From the NCBI RefSeq assembly GCF_020873875.1, contig NZ_JAHWGU010000009.1, positions 62,001 to 126,000 of the forward strand: DNA of 64,000 nucleotides. The letters run 5' to 3'. The first letter of the stretch is position 1. Each line of letters opens with the position of its first letter. The notes below the pieces were generated by a model. The model ran no database searches, was not told the DNA's origin, and worked only from the letters and a program-made list of their open reading frames with translations. The translations under genes and the position numbers were made by a program. This DNA is from Actinoplanes sp. DH11 (GTDB lineage Bacteria > Actinomycetota > Actinomycetes > Mycobacteriales > Micromonosporaceae). Of the stretch, positions 9,679 through 18,438 are shown piece by piece.

Positions 9679-12600
9679 ATGGCCGGCACGACCGAGAATT
9701 CCGCGGCGCAGGATCGGCTACTGCAGGCCACCATTCATCAATGGCGGGACAGCCTGATCAATCTCTCCGGTACGAACCGCCTGCTCAACTTCCGGCTGAG
9801 CAAATCGGGCGCGGTCCGGCTGCTCGCCCCCGCGGCGGCCGAGATCCTTGCCGGGCTGGGCGCCGACCGCTACTTCCGATTCCGGCCCGCGGCGGACGAC
9901 GACGAGCCCGGTGAGCCCGCCGTGCTCACCGGGCGTCCCAGCAGGGCGCGGCCGGTCGAAGTGCTCCAGACCGACAAACCGATCGCCGACCTCAGCGGCG
10001 CGCTGCGCAATCTCCTGCGCCGGTCGAACCAGGAGTTCCTGGACCGTGGCCTGTGGATCCTCTATCTGGCGTTCGGATCGCTGACCTGGACCGATGCCGA
10101 CAAGAAGCAGTACACCAGCCCGCTGCTGCTCGTCCCGGTCCGGCTCGTGGCGACCGCACCGAAGCAGCTGCCTCTGCTGCAACGCGCCGACGAGGACCCG
10201 GTCGTCAACCCCGCGCTGTTGCTGAAGCTCACCCAGCTCGACGTCGGCCTGCCGCCGGTCGACGATCTGGAGGATTTCGACTACGCCGACTATCTGTCCG
10301 CGGTGCGGGCGGCCGTCGCCGAGCACCGCGCCTGGCGGGTCAACGACGAGGTCACACTCTCCTACTTCTCCTTCGCCAAGGAGGCGATGTACCGGGATCT
10401 GCTCGACAACGAGAGTGCGGTCGCCGGCAGCCCGATCGTCCGTGGCCTGGTCGGTGGGGGACGGGGAAACGGCGACAGCGGCTTCCTGTTCGACGAGCTC
10501 ACCGAGGACCGCGTCGACGAGGAGATGCCCGCCGAGCGGATTCCGCTGGTCCTCGACGCCGACTCCTCCCAGCGGGCCAGCGTCGCCGCCGCCCTCACCG
10601 GACGGTCCTTCGTCATGGACGGGCCGCCCGGTACCGGCAAGTCGCAGACCATCGCCAACATGATCGGCGCGCTGCTGCACGCCGGTAAGCGGGTGCTCTT
10701 CGTCTCCGAGAAGGCGGCAGCACTCGAAGTGGTCCGGAACCGGCTTCACGACGTGGGACTCAGCGCCTACCTGCTGGAACTGCACTCACACAAGGCGACC
10801 CGCAAAGAGGTCGCGGCCGCTCTCGGTCAGGGTCTGGAAACCGTGCCGGTCGCGCCGGCCGGGATGAGCGACATCGACATCGACCGGGCCCGGCGCAGGC
10901 GGGAGGAACTCAACGCGTACGCCGAGGCCATGAACCTGCCGCGGGCGCCGCTCAACCACTCACTCCACGATGTTCTCGGCATGATCGCCGGCCTGCAGCA
11001 CGTGCCCGCCGCGCCCAGCAGTGGCATCGCCCCGGTCGATCTGACCGTCGAGACGTTCGGGACCGTACGCGCCACTGCCGCGGCCTTGTCCCGCGCCTGG
11101 CGTCCCGCAGCCCAGGGCCGATCGTTCGTCTGGCGCGGCGTCACCCATCGCGGGTCACTGGACTCCCGTCTCTACGCCGCCCAGTCGGCGCTCGACACAC
11201 TCGCCGGGATCACCGACGTCCACGCACCCCTGGCGACGGCGTTCGACGTGGGCCGGCTGTCCCAGGTGAGCGAGCTGGTCCGCATCGTCGCCCACCACGG
11301 TGCGCGCCCGGCGGACGTGCCGCAGCACTGGCTGACCGCCACCCGGCTCGCCAAGACGATGAAGACCGCCGACCGTCTCGCCGCGAACCTGCGGACGCTC
11401 GCTGAGCGGCAGACCACCGCAAGCGACGCCGCAGGGGTGCCCTGGTCCCAGATCCCTGCCGCCGCCGACGTGCCCGACGTGGACACCTCCGAGCTGGCGA
11501 CGCTCACCGTCGCCCCGCTGAGCATCGATTCTCTGACCGCGCGGCAGGCGACTGTTCTCGCCGACACCTTCCACCTCGACGCCGAGATGCTGAGGGCAGC
11601 CGGTCGTTCGCTCAGTGGCGTGGCCGCCATGCTGGGGCTGCCGCCGGTCGTGTCGTTCGAGGACGCCGAGGCGACCCTCGACGTCGCGCTTCTCGCCCGG
11701 GCCGAGGACCGTCCCGAGCGCGCCTGGCTGTCGGCGGCGGGGCACACCGCCGCGTCCGAGGCCGCACAGGCCCTGCGTCAGGCGATCGCCGCCCTCCGGG
11801 AGGCCGAGGACACGGCCGTGACCCACTACACCGATGGCCTGCTCGTCGCCGACGTCGAGAACCTGACTCATCGCTTCACCCACGAGCACCGGGGACTGAA
11901 GAAGCTCACCGGCGCCTACCGCGCCGACAAGCGGGAGCTGGCGTCGTTCACCCGGGAGGGGATCGACAAGCAGCAGGCGCGCGGGCACCTTCCCCAGGGC
12001 ATCGCCTGGAAGCGCGCGGCTGCCGCCTTCACCGAGGCAGAGAAGAGGTACGCGGCGACGCTCGGCACCTACTATGACGGCCGCGCCACCGATTTCGACC
12101 GGTTGTCCCGCGCACTCGCCACTGCCGCCACCGCGCTCGAGCATGCTCGGACCACGGAGTTGGGGAAACTCGCCGACCACATCGCTCAGGACGCGACGCC
12201 CCATGAGGCCGTCCTCGGCGTTGTCGATGACACCCGGACACGGCTGCGGGAGTGGCGGTCCCGCCTGGCGCCGGAGCCGCTGCCCGCGGCGCGGCCGGAG
12301 ATCGCCTTGCTCCCGATCACCGAGGCGGCCGGATGGCTGCACCACCACCTGGATCCACTGCGACAGGCCGCGACCCTGGCCGCCACGGTCAGCCGGGCGG
12401 TCAGCCGGGAATTGACCGTTACCGAGGCTCGTCACCTGGTCGAACTCCGGGCCGCCGTCGACGCCGTCTACGACCTGCTCGCCAAGCACGAGGAGCGCGA
12501 CTCCGCAGTGCTGGGAGCCCTCTATCGGGGTGAGTGGACCGACATCCCCGCAGTTCAGGAGGCACTGGCCTGGGCGGCGACAACGCGTACCTTCGCGGAA

Positions 12601-15144
12601 GGCGCCGACCAGCCGTTGACCCCGGCCCAGTCGGTGGCGCTGGACCACGTCGTGCCGACACCGCAACTGGACGAAGTCGCTCGCCGATGGGCCGAGGCCC
12701 GATCCCGTCTGCTCGCCGCCTTCGGGCCGGACCGGCAGGCTGAGCTCAGCACCGAGCTCGACGACTTCGAGGAAGCCGCCGACCTCATCGCAGCGCTGCG
12801 CGACGACAGCGCGGGGCAACAGGAATGGTTCGCGTACCAGAGCGCCCGTGCCGATCTTGTCGCCGTCGGCCTCGAGACCGCCATCGACTTCTGTATCACC
12901 GAACGTGTCGGCGCGGCGCAGGTGCCGGAGGTCCTCACCCGTGCCCTGTTGCAGGAGTGGGCCGACCACCACCTCCAGCGCGACGCCGCCCTCCGTGTCG
13001 TTCGCGCCGAGGACCGCGACTCGCTCGTGGCGGAGTACCGCACCCTGGACCGCGGGCTCATCGCCGCCGCGACCTCGCGGATCATCACCGCTTGCAATCA
13101 ACGGCGGCCGCGTACCCATCTGGGTGAGTCGGGCATCATCCGGCGGGAGGCAGGCAAGAAGAAGAAGCACATGCCGGTACGGCTGTTGCTGGAACGCACT
13201 CGCAACGTCACTCAAGCCATCAAGCCGTGCTTCATGATGTCGCCCCTGGCGGTCAGTCAGTACCTGCCGTCGGACATGCGGTTCGACGTCGTCATCTTCG
13301 ACGAGGCGAGTCAGGTCGCTCCGGCCGATGCCATCAACTGCATCTACCGCGGCGACGCTCTGATCACCGCCGGCGACCAGAAGCAGCTGCCGCCGACCAG
13401 CTTCTTCACCGCCGGCGTCGCCGACGACGGTGACGAATGGGACGAGGAGGCCGAGGACGGCGTCGACTTCGAGTCGGTCCTCGACCTGATGAAGGGTTCC
13501 GCGGCGTTCCGGGCGCTAACGTTGCGCTGGCACTACCGATCCCGGCACGAGGCGCTCATCGCCTTCTCCAACACCTCGTTCTACAAGGGGCGGCTCATCA
13601 CGTTCCCGGGCGCCGAGGACGTCGGGCCCGACGTGGGCGTGGCGCTGGTGCCCGTCAACGGCGTCTATCGGCGTGGCTCGTCGCGGGACAATCCGGTGGA
13701 GGCCGCCAAGGTGGCCGAGCGGGTCATCCACCACTTCACCACCCGGCCGCACCTCAGCCTCGGCGTGGTCAGCTTCTCCGAGTCACAGGCCGCGGCCATC
13801 GAGTACGCGGTGGAACAGGCTCGCCTGGAACGGCCGGACCTGGACGAGTACTTCACCGATGACCGGCTCGGCGGCTTCTTCGTCAAGAACCTGGAGTCGG
13901 TCCAGGGCGACGAACGCGACGTCATGATCTTCTCGATCGGGTACGGCCCTGATGAGACCGGCAAGACGACGATGAACTTCGGCCCACTGAACCGGGCCGG
14001 CGGCTGGCGCCGGCTCAACGTGGCGATCACTCGGGCGCGGTTCCGCAACGAGGTGGTCACCAGTGTCCGCGCCTCCGACATCACCGCGTCGGCCGGCAGC
14101 GAGGGTTTGCGCCACTTGCGCCGGTACCTGGACTATGCCGAGCGCGGCATCGCGGCCCTGGCCCTGGACACCAGCACCGGTGGTGACGCCGAGTCGCCGT
14201 TCGAGGAATCAGTGATCTCGGTGATTCGCTCCTGGGGGTACGAGCTGACACCGCAGGTCGGTGCCGCCGGCTACCGGATCGACATGGGCGTACGCCACCC
14301 GGATCGTCCCGGGGTCTACGTGCTGGGCGTCGAGTGCGACGGCTTCCAGTACCACTCGTCCCGAGTCGCCCGAGACCGCGACCGGTTGCGCGACCAGGTG
14401 CTGCGTGGCCTGGGATGGCGCCTGCACCGGATCTGGGGTACCGCGTGGTATCGCAACCGGCTCGGCGAGGAACAGCGCCTCCGTGCCGCGATCGAGGAAG
14501 CGGTCGCGGCTCCGATCCGCGGCCTGCTCTCCAGCGTCGACGACATCATCGAGCGGCCCGCCGTCAGCACCGAGACCGCGGCCGTCGATCTGCGGCCGGA
14601 ATGGGTGACGCCCTACCGGATCGCGGCCGTCGACCGCCTGCCGTACTGGGTGGACCCGGGTGAGCGCGGAAATTCGCACTCCATGAAGGGCGGAGTCGCG
14701 GAGATCGCCGCGGTCGAAGGGCCCGTGCACATCACGGTTCTTCATCAGCGGCTGCGCGACAGCTGGGACATCGGCCGGATCGGCGCACGGATCCGGGACA
14801 ACATCGACGCCGCGATCCGCGAGGCCGGCCTCGAGCGCGACGGCGATTTCGTACGCCTGCCCGGCACCGCCATCACCGAGGTCCGCAGTCCCGTCGACGA
14901 GTGTCAGCGCACCGTGGAGCAGGTCCACGACGACGAATTGGTGCTGGCCCTCACCAACCTGGTGCGGGATACCGGGGGAGTGTCCCGTGACGAGCTGAGC
15001 GCTCACGTCGCCAAGCTTTACGGGTGGACTCGGCGCGGGGCTGACATCGCGCGCCGGCTCGAACGGCTCATCGATCGCCTTGTCCGGAGCGGTGCCCTGA
15101 GCGGGAACGGACTCAGCCTGACTCTCGGCCCGCATACGCGGTAG
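9679..15144 (+). CDS. hheA: Hhe-type defence protein: DUF4011, SF1 helicase, Vsr-like nuclease, DUF3320
   Basis: This single 1,821-residue protein carries several domains. An N-terminal DUF4011 region (about 13-230) contains WRDSLINLSGTNRLLNF. A P-loop GPPGTGKSQT lies at 315-324. A long helical insert follows (about 400-1130), then Walker B FDEAS around 1207-1211, AGDQKQLPP, and the C-terminal SF1 motif NVAITRAR. After the helicase comes a Vsr/Mrr-like nuclease module: D1535, the ECDG motif at 1552-1555, Q and YHS after it, and GLGWRLHRIWGTAWYRN. A DUF3320-like segment is near 1670-1725. This order matches what I recall as Hhe, reported as an anti-phage gene. The start has an AAGGA site upstream. 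No partner gene is needed in that system. Confidence 0.75.
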   Translation: MAGTTENSAAQDRLLQATIHQWRDSLINLSGTNRLLNFRLSKSGAVRLLAPAAAEILAGLGADRYFRFRPAADDDEPGEPAVLTGRPSRARPVEVLQTDKPIADLSGALRNLLRRSNQEFLDRGLWILYLAFGSLTWTDADKKQYTSPLLLVPVRLVATAPKQLPLLQRADEDPVVNPALLLKLTQLDVGLPPVDDLEDFDYADYLSAVRAAVAEHRAWRVNDEVTLSYFSFAKEAMYRDLLDNESAVAGSPIVRGLVGGGRGNGDSGFLFDELTEDRVDEEMPAERIPLVLDADSSQRASVAAALTGRSFVMDGPPGTGKSQTIANMIGALLHAGKRVLFVSEKAAALEVVRNRLHDVGLSAYLLELHSHKATRKEVAAALGQGLETVPVAPAGMSDIDIDRARRRREELNAYAEAMNLPRAPLNHSLHDVLGMIAGLQHVPAAPSSGIAPVDLTVETFGTVRATAAALSRAWRPAAQGRSFVWRGVTHRGSLDSRLYAAQSALDTLAGITDVHAPLATAFDVGRLSQVSELVRIVAHHGARPADVPQHWLTATRLAKTMKTADRLAANLRTLAERQTTASDAAGVPWSQIPAAADVPDVDTSELATLTVAPLSIDSLTARQATVLADTFHLDAEMLRAAGRSLSGVAAMLGLPPVVSFEDAEATLDVALLARAEDRPERAWLSAAGHTAASEAAQALRQAIAALREAEDTAVTHYTDGLLVADVENLTHRFTHEHRGLKKLTGAYRADKRELASFTREGIDKQQARGHLPQGIAWKRAAAAFTEAEKRYAATLGTYYDGRATDFDRLSRALATAATALEHARTTELGKLADHIAQDATPHEAVLGVVDDTRTRLREWRSRLAPEPLPAARPEIALLPITEAAGWLHHHLDPLRQAATLAATVSRAVSRELTVTEARHLVELRAAVDAVYDLLAKHEERDSAVLGALYRGEWTDIPAVQEALAWAATTRTFAEGADQPLTPAQSVALDHVVPTPQLDEVARRWAEARSRLLAAFGPDRQAELSTELDDFEEAADLIAALRDDSAGQQEWFAYQSARADLVAVGLETAIDFCITERVGAAQVPEVLTRALLQEWADHHLQRDAALRVVRAEDRDSLVAEYRTLDRGLIAAATSRIITACNQRRPRTHLGESGIIRREAGKKKKHMPVRLLLERTRNVTQAIKPCFMMSPLAVSQYLPSDMRFDVVIFDEASQVAPADAINCIYRGDALITAGDQKQLPPTSFFTAGVADDGDEWDEEAEDGVDFESVLDLMKGSAAFRALTLRWHYRSRHEALIAFSNTSFYKGRLITFPGAEDVGPDVGVALVPVNGVYRRGSSRDNPVEAAKVAERVIHHFTTRPHLSLGVVSFSESQAAAIEYAVEQARLERPDLDEYFTDDRLGGFFVKNLESVQGDERDVMIFSIGYGPDETGKTTMNFGPLNRAGGWRRLNVAITRARFRNEVVTSVRASDITASAGSEGLRHLRRYLDYAERGIAALALDTSTGGDAESPFEESVISVIRSWGYELTPQVGAAGYRIDMGVRHPDRPGVYVLGVECDGFQYHSSRVARDRDRLRDQVLRGLGWRLHRIWGTAWYRNRLGEEQRLRAAIEEAVAAPIRGLLSSVDDIIERPAVSTETAAVDLRPEWVTPYRIAAVDRLPYWVDPGERGNSHSMKGGVAEIAAVEGPVHITVLHQRLRDSWDIGRIGARIRDNIDAAIREAGLERDGDFVRLPGTAITEVRSPVDECQRTVEQVHDDELVLALTNLVRDTGGVSRDELSAHVAKLYGWTRRGADIARRLERLIDRLVRSGALSGNGLSLTLGPHTR

Positions 15145-15176
15145 CGGCTCGCAGGCCCCCCGTAGCGTTGATCGAT

Positions 15177-15212
15177 CGCGGAGACCCGGACTGTTCCGGC
15201 CGGGTCTCCGCG
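15177..15212. terminator. Strong hairpin, likely bidirectional terminator
   Basis: A perfect 13-bp stem, CGCGGAGACCCGG (15177-15189) with CCGGGTCTCCGCG (15200-15212), closes a 10-base loop. It lies 32 bases after the Hhe-like stop and 20 bases beyond the 3' end of the convergent small gene. There is no T tract, which is common for actinobacterial terminators. Confidence 0.75.
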
Positions 15213-15232
15213 CCGGTGCGAGACGGCAGTGG

Positions 15233-15379
15233 TCACGGCGGGCCGTCGGTGCCCGCGCCTCCGGTGAAGCGCTCCGGACTTTCCGGTTCGCCGTCCTTCT
15301 CCTCGTCCGACACCTCGGTCAGTTCGTGCTCCTCGGCGAAGTCGCCGACCTCTTCGTCCGGGTCTCCGATGGGCTCCAT
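15233..15379 (-). CDS. Small acidic protein, 48 residues, function unknown
   Basis: The gene encodes 48 residues beginning MEPIGDPDEEVGDF, very rich in Glu and Asp (for example EEHELTEVSDEEKDGE) with no hydrophobic segment. A good ribosome site (AGAGAGGA) stands directly before the ATG. The same kind of protein occurs at 33080-33217, which also starts with a short acidic head and a good ribosome site. No family recognised; probably soluble and disordered. Confidence 0.5.
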   Translation of the reverse strand: MEPIGDPDEEVGDFAEEHELTEVSDEEKDGEPESPERFTGGAGTDGPP

Positions 15380-15410
15380 GTCCTCTCTGTCCCCGCGCGG
15401 CGAACCGGCA

Positions 15411-15552
15411 AACGCCCACGTCTGTCCCGCGGCGGACGGCCGCGCTTGTCCTGCGGACCGACCTGTGAACGCCCGCGCCTCTCCCGCGGGAAACTGCGGA
15501 CGCCCGCGCCTGTCCCCGCGGGACCAACCGGCGGACGCCCACGTTTGCCCGC
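15411..15552. repeat. Degenerate tandem repeats upstream of small-protein genes
   Basis: Five degenerate copies of a unit close to GGACGCCCGCGCCTGTCCCG begin at about 15411, 15434, 15467, 15498 and 15533. The spacing is irregular (23-36 bases), which speaks against a CRISPR array. The tract lies between the 48-residue gene (minus) and the 53-residue gene (plus). Confidence 0.6.
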
Positions 15553-15576
15553 CCGTGCCCGGGGAAGTCGCCGGGC

Positions 15577-15738
15577 ATGACCGACAACACGAACCGCCCC
15601 GAGGACTCCATCGAGCACGGCGCCGCCGAGGACGCCACCGGCACCCCGGTGACCCCGACGGACGTCGAGACGAGCCGGCGGCCGGCCAGCGAGCCTGCCG
15701 ACGCCGGCGACGACGACCGCGAGACCGGGAGGGAGTGA
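15577..15738 (+). CDS. Small hydrophilic protein, 53 residues
   Basis: An ATG gene of 53 residues starting MTDNTNRPEDSIEHGAAED, rich in Thr, Asp, Glu and Pro, with no membrane segment. It is too short and biased in composition for a family call. Its stop lies 4 bases before the GTG of the next hydrophilic gene, so the two are probably co-transcribed. The sequence looks like the disordered small proteins often found downstream of stress genes in actinomycetes, but nothing shows a function. Confidence 0.5.
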   Translation: MTDNTNRPEDSIEHGAAEDATGTPVTPTDVETSRRPASEPADAGDDDRETGRE

Positions 15739-15742
15739 CGCT

Positions 15743-16042
15743 GTGAGCGACCAGGAGGCCGCCGGCAACCCGATGTTCGAGGGCAGCGAACCCACCGGCA
15801 TCGGCACCGGGGACGTCGGTGAACGCAAAGCCGGTGCCGACCCGACCGCCCAGGACGCCACGCGGGCCGGCGGCAAGGATGACGACGAGCTGGCCTACGA
15901 CCCGGCGCAGGAGCACCGGCCGCAGGCCGGTGAGCAGGGCGGCCAGCCGAACCTGTCACCCGATCCCGCGGTCGCGGGCCGCCGCAGCAATCTGGGTCAA
16001 GGCTCCACCGACGACAGCCCCGGCACCCCGTCCGGAATCTGA
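15743..16042 (+). CDS. Small hydrophilic protein, 99 residues
   Basis: GTG start; 99 residues, charged and glycine-rich (MFEGSEPTGIGTGDVGERKAG, DDDELAYDPAQEH), with no hydrophobic stretch, cysteine or known motif. It follows the 53-residue gene by 4 bases, with GGGAGGGAG as ribosome site. It is predicted to be a disordered cytoplasmic protein. Low-complexity composition makes a homology-free call impossible, but the good ribosome site and the coupling to its neighbour support it as real. Confidence 0.5.
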   Translation: MSDQEAAGNPMFEGSEPTGIGTGDVGERKAGADPTAQDATRAGGKDDDELAYDPAQEHRPQAGEQGGQPNLSPDPAVAGRRSNLGQGSTDDSPGTPSGI

Positions 16043-16060
16043 CCACGGCGAAGAGATCGA

Positions 16061-16144
16061 GCCACGGCAAAGGGGCCACGGCAACGACGCCACGGCAACG
16101 AGGCCCCGGCAAAGGGGTCCCGGCAACGAGGCCCCGGCAAAAGG
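16061..16144. repeat. Six 14-bp tandem repeats
   Basis: Six back-to-back 14-base units of the form GCCACGGCAACGAG, with C/A at position 4 and AAGGG or ACGAG at the end, fill the gap between the 99-residue gene and the dehydrogenase gene. There are no spacers, so this is a minisatellite rather than a CRISPR array. Confidence 0.85.
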
Positions 16145-16168
16145 GATTTGACGAAGGCGGAGGGGAAC

Positions 16169-17149
16169 ATGGGCAGAACCGTCGTGATCACTGGCGCGTC
16201 CTGTGGCATCGGGCTGGCGACCGCCCGCGAGTTCGCCCGCCGCGGCGACAACGTGGTGCTGGTGGCCCGCGGGGCCGAGCGCCTCGCCGAGGCGGCACGC
16301 CAATGCGAGCGGGTGGCACGCGACCGCGACGACACGGCACTGGTGTACGGCGAGTCGCCGGTCCTCGCCGTACCGGGTGATGTCACCGACGCCGCGCGGA
16401 TGCGTGAGGTCGTGGCGCGGGCCGCGGACCGGTTCGGGCGCGTCGACGTGTGGGTCAACAATGCCGGCACCAGCCTGTGGGGGCCGTTCGAGGACATCCC
16501 CGCCGACGCCGACCGGCGGCTGATCGAAATCGACCTGATCGGGGCGATGAACGGTGCCCACGCTGTCATTCCGCATTTCCAGGCGCACGGTGGCACCGGC
16601 GTACTCATCAACGTGGTCTCCATCGCCGGGCGCATCCCGACGGCCTGGACCACCGGGTATTCCGCGGCGAAAGCGGGGCTGGCCGGCTTCACCGACGCGT
16701 TGCGCGCCGAACTCGGGATCCGGTCGAAGATCGCGGTCTGCGGCGTGTACCCGGCGTTCGTGGACACGCCGACACCGATCAATTCCGGTAACTACACGGG
16801 GCGTACGCTGCGCCCCGTCCCACCGGTGGTCGCTCCCGAACGGGTCGCCACCGTCATCGCCGGCCTCGCCGACCGGCCGTGCCGCGCCACCCGGGTGGGC
16901 GCGCTGAACGCCGCTTCCGCGCTGTACGCGCTCGCCCCCGGCACGGTGGGCCGGTTGGCGGCGCGGGGCGGGCGGCGCTACTTCCTGCACGCCGGGGACC
17001 ACGCCGAGCACACGCCGGGCGGGTTGTTCGACAGCCGGCCTGGTCCGGCGGCGAGTCGCGGCGATTGGGGTCAGCCGGGACGCACCGTCGCGCGGGCCGC
17101 CGTCGGGGTGCTCACCGCCGCGGCGATGATCCGCTGGTTGACCCGCTGA
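16169..17149 (+). CDS. Short-chain dehydrogenase/reductase (SDR)
   Basis: A 326-residue classical SDR: NAD(P)-binding TGASCGIG at 8-15, NNAG at about 97-100, and catalytic YSAAK with Y164 and K168. The C-terminal 60 residues after the Rossmann fold contain AAVGVLTAAAMIRWL and may associate with the membrane. The substrate cannot be told from sequence. ATG 16169 was chosen over an upstream in-frame codon because GGAGGGG precedes it. It ends convergently with, and overlaps by 38 bases, the gene at 17112-17633. Confidence 0.85.
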   Translation: MGRTVVITGASCGIGLATAREFARRGDNVVLVARGAERLAEAARQCERVARDRDDTALVYGESPVLAVPGDVTDAARMREVVARAADRFGRVDVWVNNAGTSLWGPFEDIPADADRRLIEIDLIGAMNGAHAVIPHFQAHGGTGVLINVVSIAGRIPTAWTTGYSAAKAGLAGFTDALRAELGIRSKIAVCGVYPAFVDTPTPINSGNYTGRTLRPVPPVVAPERVATVIAGLADRPCRATRVGALNAASALYALAPGTVGRLAARGGRRYFLHAGDHAEHTPGGLFDSRPGPAASRGDWGQPGRTVARAAVGVLTAAAMIRWLTR

Positions 17150-17633
17150 GCTGGGCCCGGGCCTTGCGCACGTCGGCGAGCTGTAACGCCAGCTGAACGG
17201 CGAACTCGAGGCCGGCGATGCGCACGGCCAGGGCCCGGGTCGGGTGCGGGTGACCGTTCTGGGTCAGCCGGGCCAGCCACCGCTTCTCCAGCTGGCGGCG
17301 CCCGGCGATCGCGGCCACCGACAGGGCGACCACGCCGGCGCCGATCAGGGCCTTGCGCTTGTCGAACGGAACCTGCGGCGCGTCGTCGCGCACCGCGCCC
17401 TCGGCCGCCGGGAACGGGTTGGCGCCGACGACCAGGTCGACCTCGGCCTCGGCGTCCGACTCCTCCGTGGAGGGCGCTGTCAGGTACCCGGCGGTCAGCA
17501 CCGCCGCGACCGTGCCGGCCCGGGCGAGCCGCCGCTTGGCGGGCGAGAGTTCCCGGGCGACGATCCACGTGCTGCTGAGCGCCGCCTGCAGCGCGGCCGT
17601 CGCGACGGCTCGGGGGTACGAAGCAGAAGCCAT
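17112..17633 (-). CDS. Membrane-associated protein of unknown function, 173 residues
   Basis: The protein has two hydrophobic stretches: around AGTVAAVLTAGYLTAP (residues ~38-55) and KALIGAGVVALSVAAIAGRR (~97-116). The second is followed by a positively charged, mostly helical tail. No enzymatic motif is visible. The ATG at 17633 was preferred to an in-frame upstream codon because the latter leaves an unlikely Gly/Tyr-rich extension. Its 3' end overlaps the SDR gene on the other strand by 38 bases. Similar short membrane proteins next to SDR genes are common in actinomycetes, but no family name can be given. Confidence 0.6.
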   Translation of the reverse strand: MASASYPRAVATAALQAALSSTWIVARELSPAKRRLARAGTVAAVLTAGYLTAPSTEESDAEAEVDLVVGANPFPAAEGAVRDDAPQVPFDKRKALIGAGVVALSVAAIAGRRQLEKRWLARLTQNGHPHPTRALAVRIAGLEFAVQLALQLADVRKARAQLSGSTSGSSPRR

Positions 17634-17764
17634 GAAACGACCGTAACCCGGCACGTCAACAAGATCAGTCCGACGAGGGTGTACGGGGGATGCGGCCGTT
17701 TCGTACCTTTGGTGTCGTGACGGCCCGGCCGAGGCGCCGTCGAACCCGACTTCCGGAGGGCGCC

Positions 17765-18424
17765 GTGATCAAGAAGTCCGTGGCCGTTCTGATCACCACC
17801 GCGGCGCTCGCCACCGCCTGTTCCGGTCCGTCGACGCCGGCACCCGAAGCGACCGGGCAGCCCGGCCCGCCGTCGGCGCCGGTCACCGCCCCGCCCTCAA
17901 CCGCGCCGCCCTCGATCGCGCCGACTCCCACCGCGCCGACCGAGCAGACCACGACCGCAGTCCCGACCCCGACGCGACCGACGACGGCACCGCCCCGGAA
18001 GATCGGCGGCAAGGACCTCAGCTCCTGCCCCAACGCCGGCCAGAAGACCCAGGTCCAGGAGCAGATGACGAAGGACGTGACAGGCGACGGCGTACCCGAC
18101 ACGCTTGTCGCCCGCACCTGTGAGGCCAGCACCTCCTACATCCCGAGCACCGTCGAGGTCTTCGACGGCGCCGCGGGCACCGGGAGACCGCGGCGCATCG
18201 GCACCCTGCTGAAGGATGTCGGCCCCACCGACCTGCCCTGGTACCGGTCGATGACGGTGGACGGCGAAACGATCACCATTGAGGCGTACGGGGTGAGTGA
18301 GGGCGGCGTTCAAGCCTGTGCCGACCTGAAGTTGACCTACACCTACGCGTACGCCGGTGACTCGTTCCGCCGCACCGCCCGGAACGCCGCCAAGGTCGAC
18401 GACCTGTGCCTGCCGGTCGGCTGA
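17765..18424 (+). CDS. Secreted lipoprotein with Pro/Thr linker
   Basis: The 219-residue product begins VIKKSVAVLITTAALATAC, a lipoprotein signal whose likely lipidated cysteine is residue 19. A Pro/Thr/Ala-rich linker (about 20-75) follows, then a globular domain with KDVTGDGVPDTLVARTC, an EF-hand-like DxTGDGxPD repeat as in VCBS/FG-GAP proteins. Four cysteines in the globular part may form disulfides. GTG 17765 gives a correct signal; the upstream ATG would add a charged, non-signal extension. It probably sits on the outside of the membrane; the ligand is unknown. Confidence 0.65.
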   Translation: MIKKSVAVLITTAALATACSGPSTPAPEATGQPGPPSAPVTAPPSTAPPSIAPTPTAPTEQTTTAVPTPTRPTTAPPRKIGGKDLSSCPNAGQKTQVQEQMTKDVTGDGVPDTLVARTCEASTSYIPSTVEVFDGAAGTGRPRRIGTLLKDVGPTDLPWYRSMTVDGETITIEAYGVSEGGVQACADLKLTYTYAYAGDSFRRTARNAAKVDDLCLPVG

Positions 18425-18438
18425 CCTCGGCGGACCGC

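Noticed and set aside
11155-13215. 686-residue minus-strand open frame inside the Hhe-like gene
   Set aside because: It lies fully inside the plus-strand helicase/nuclease gene, with no conserved motif of its own.
16061-16144. CRISPR array
   Set aside because: The 14-base units follow each other without any spacers.
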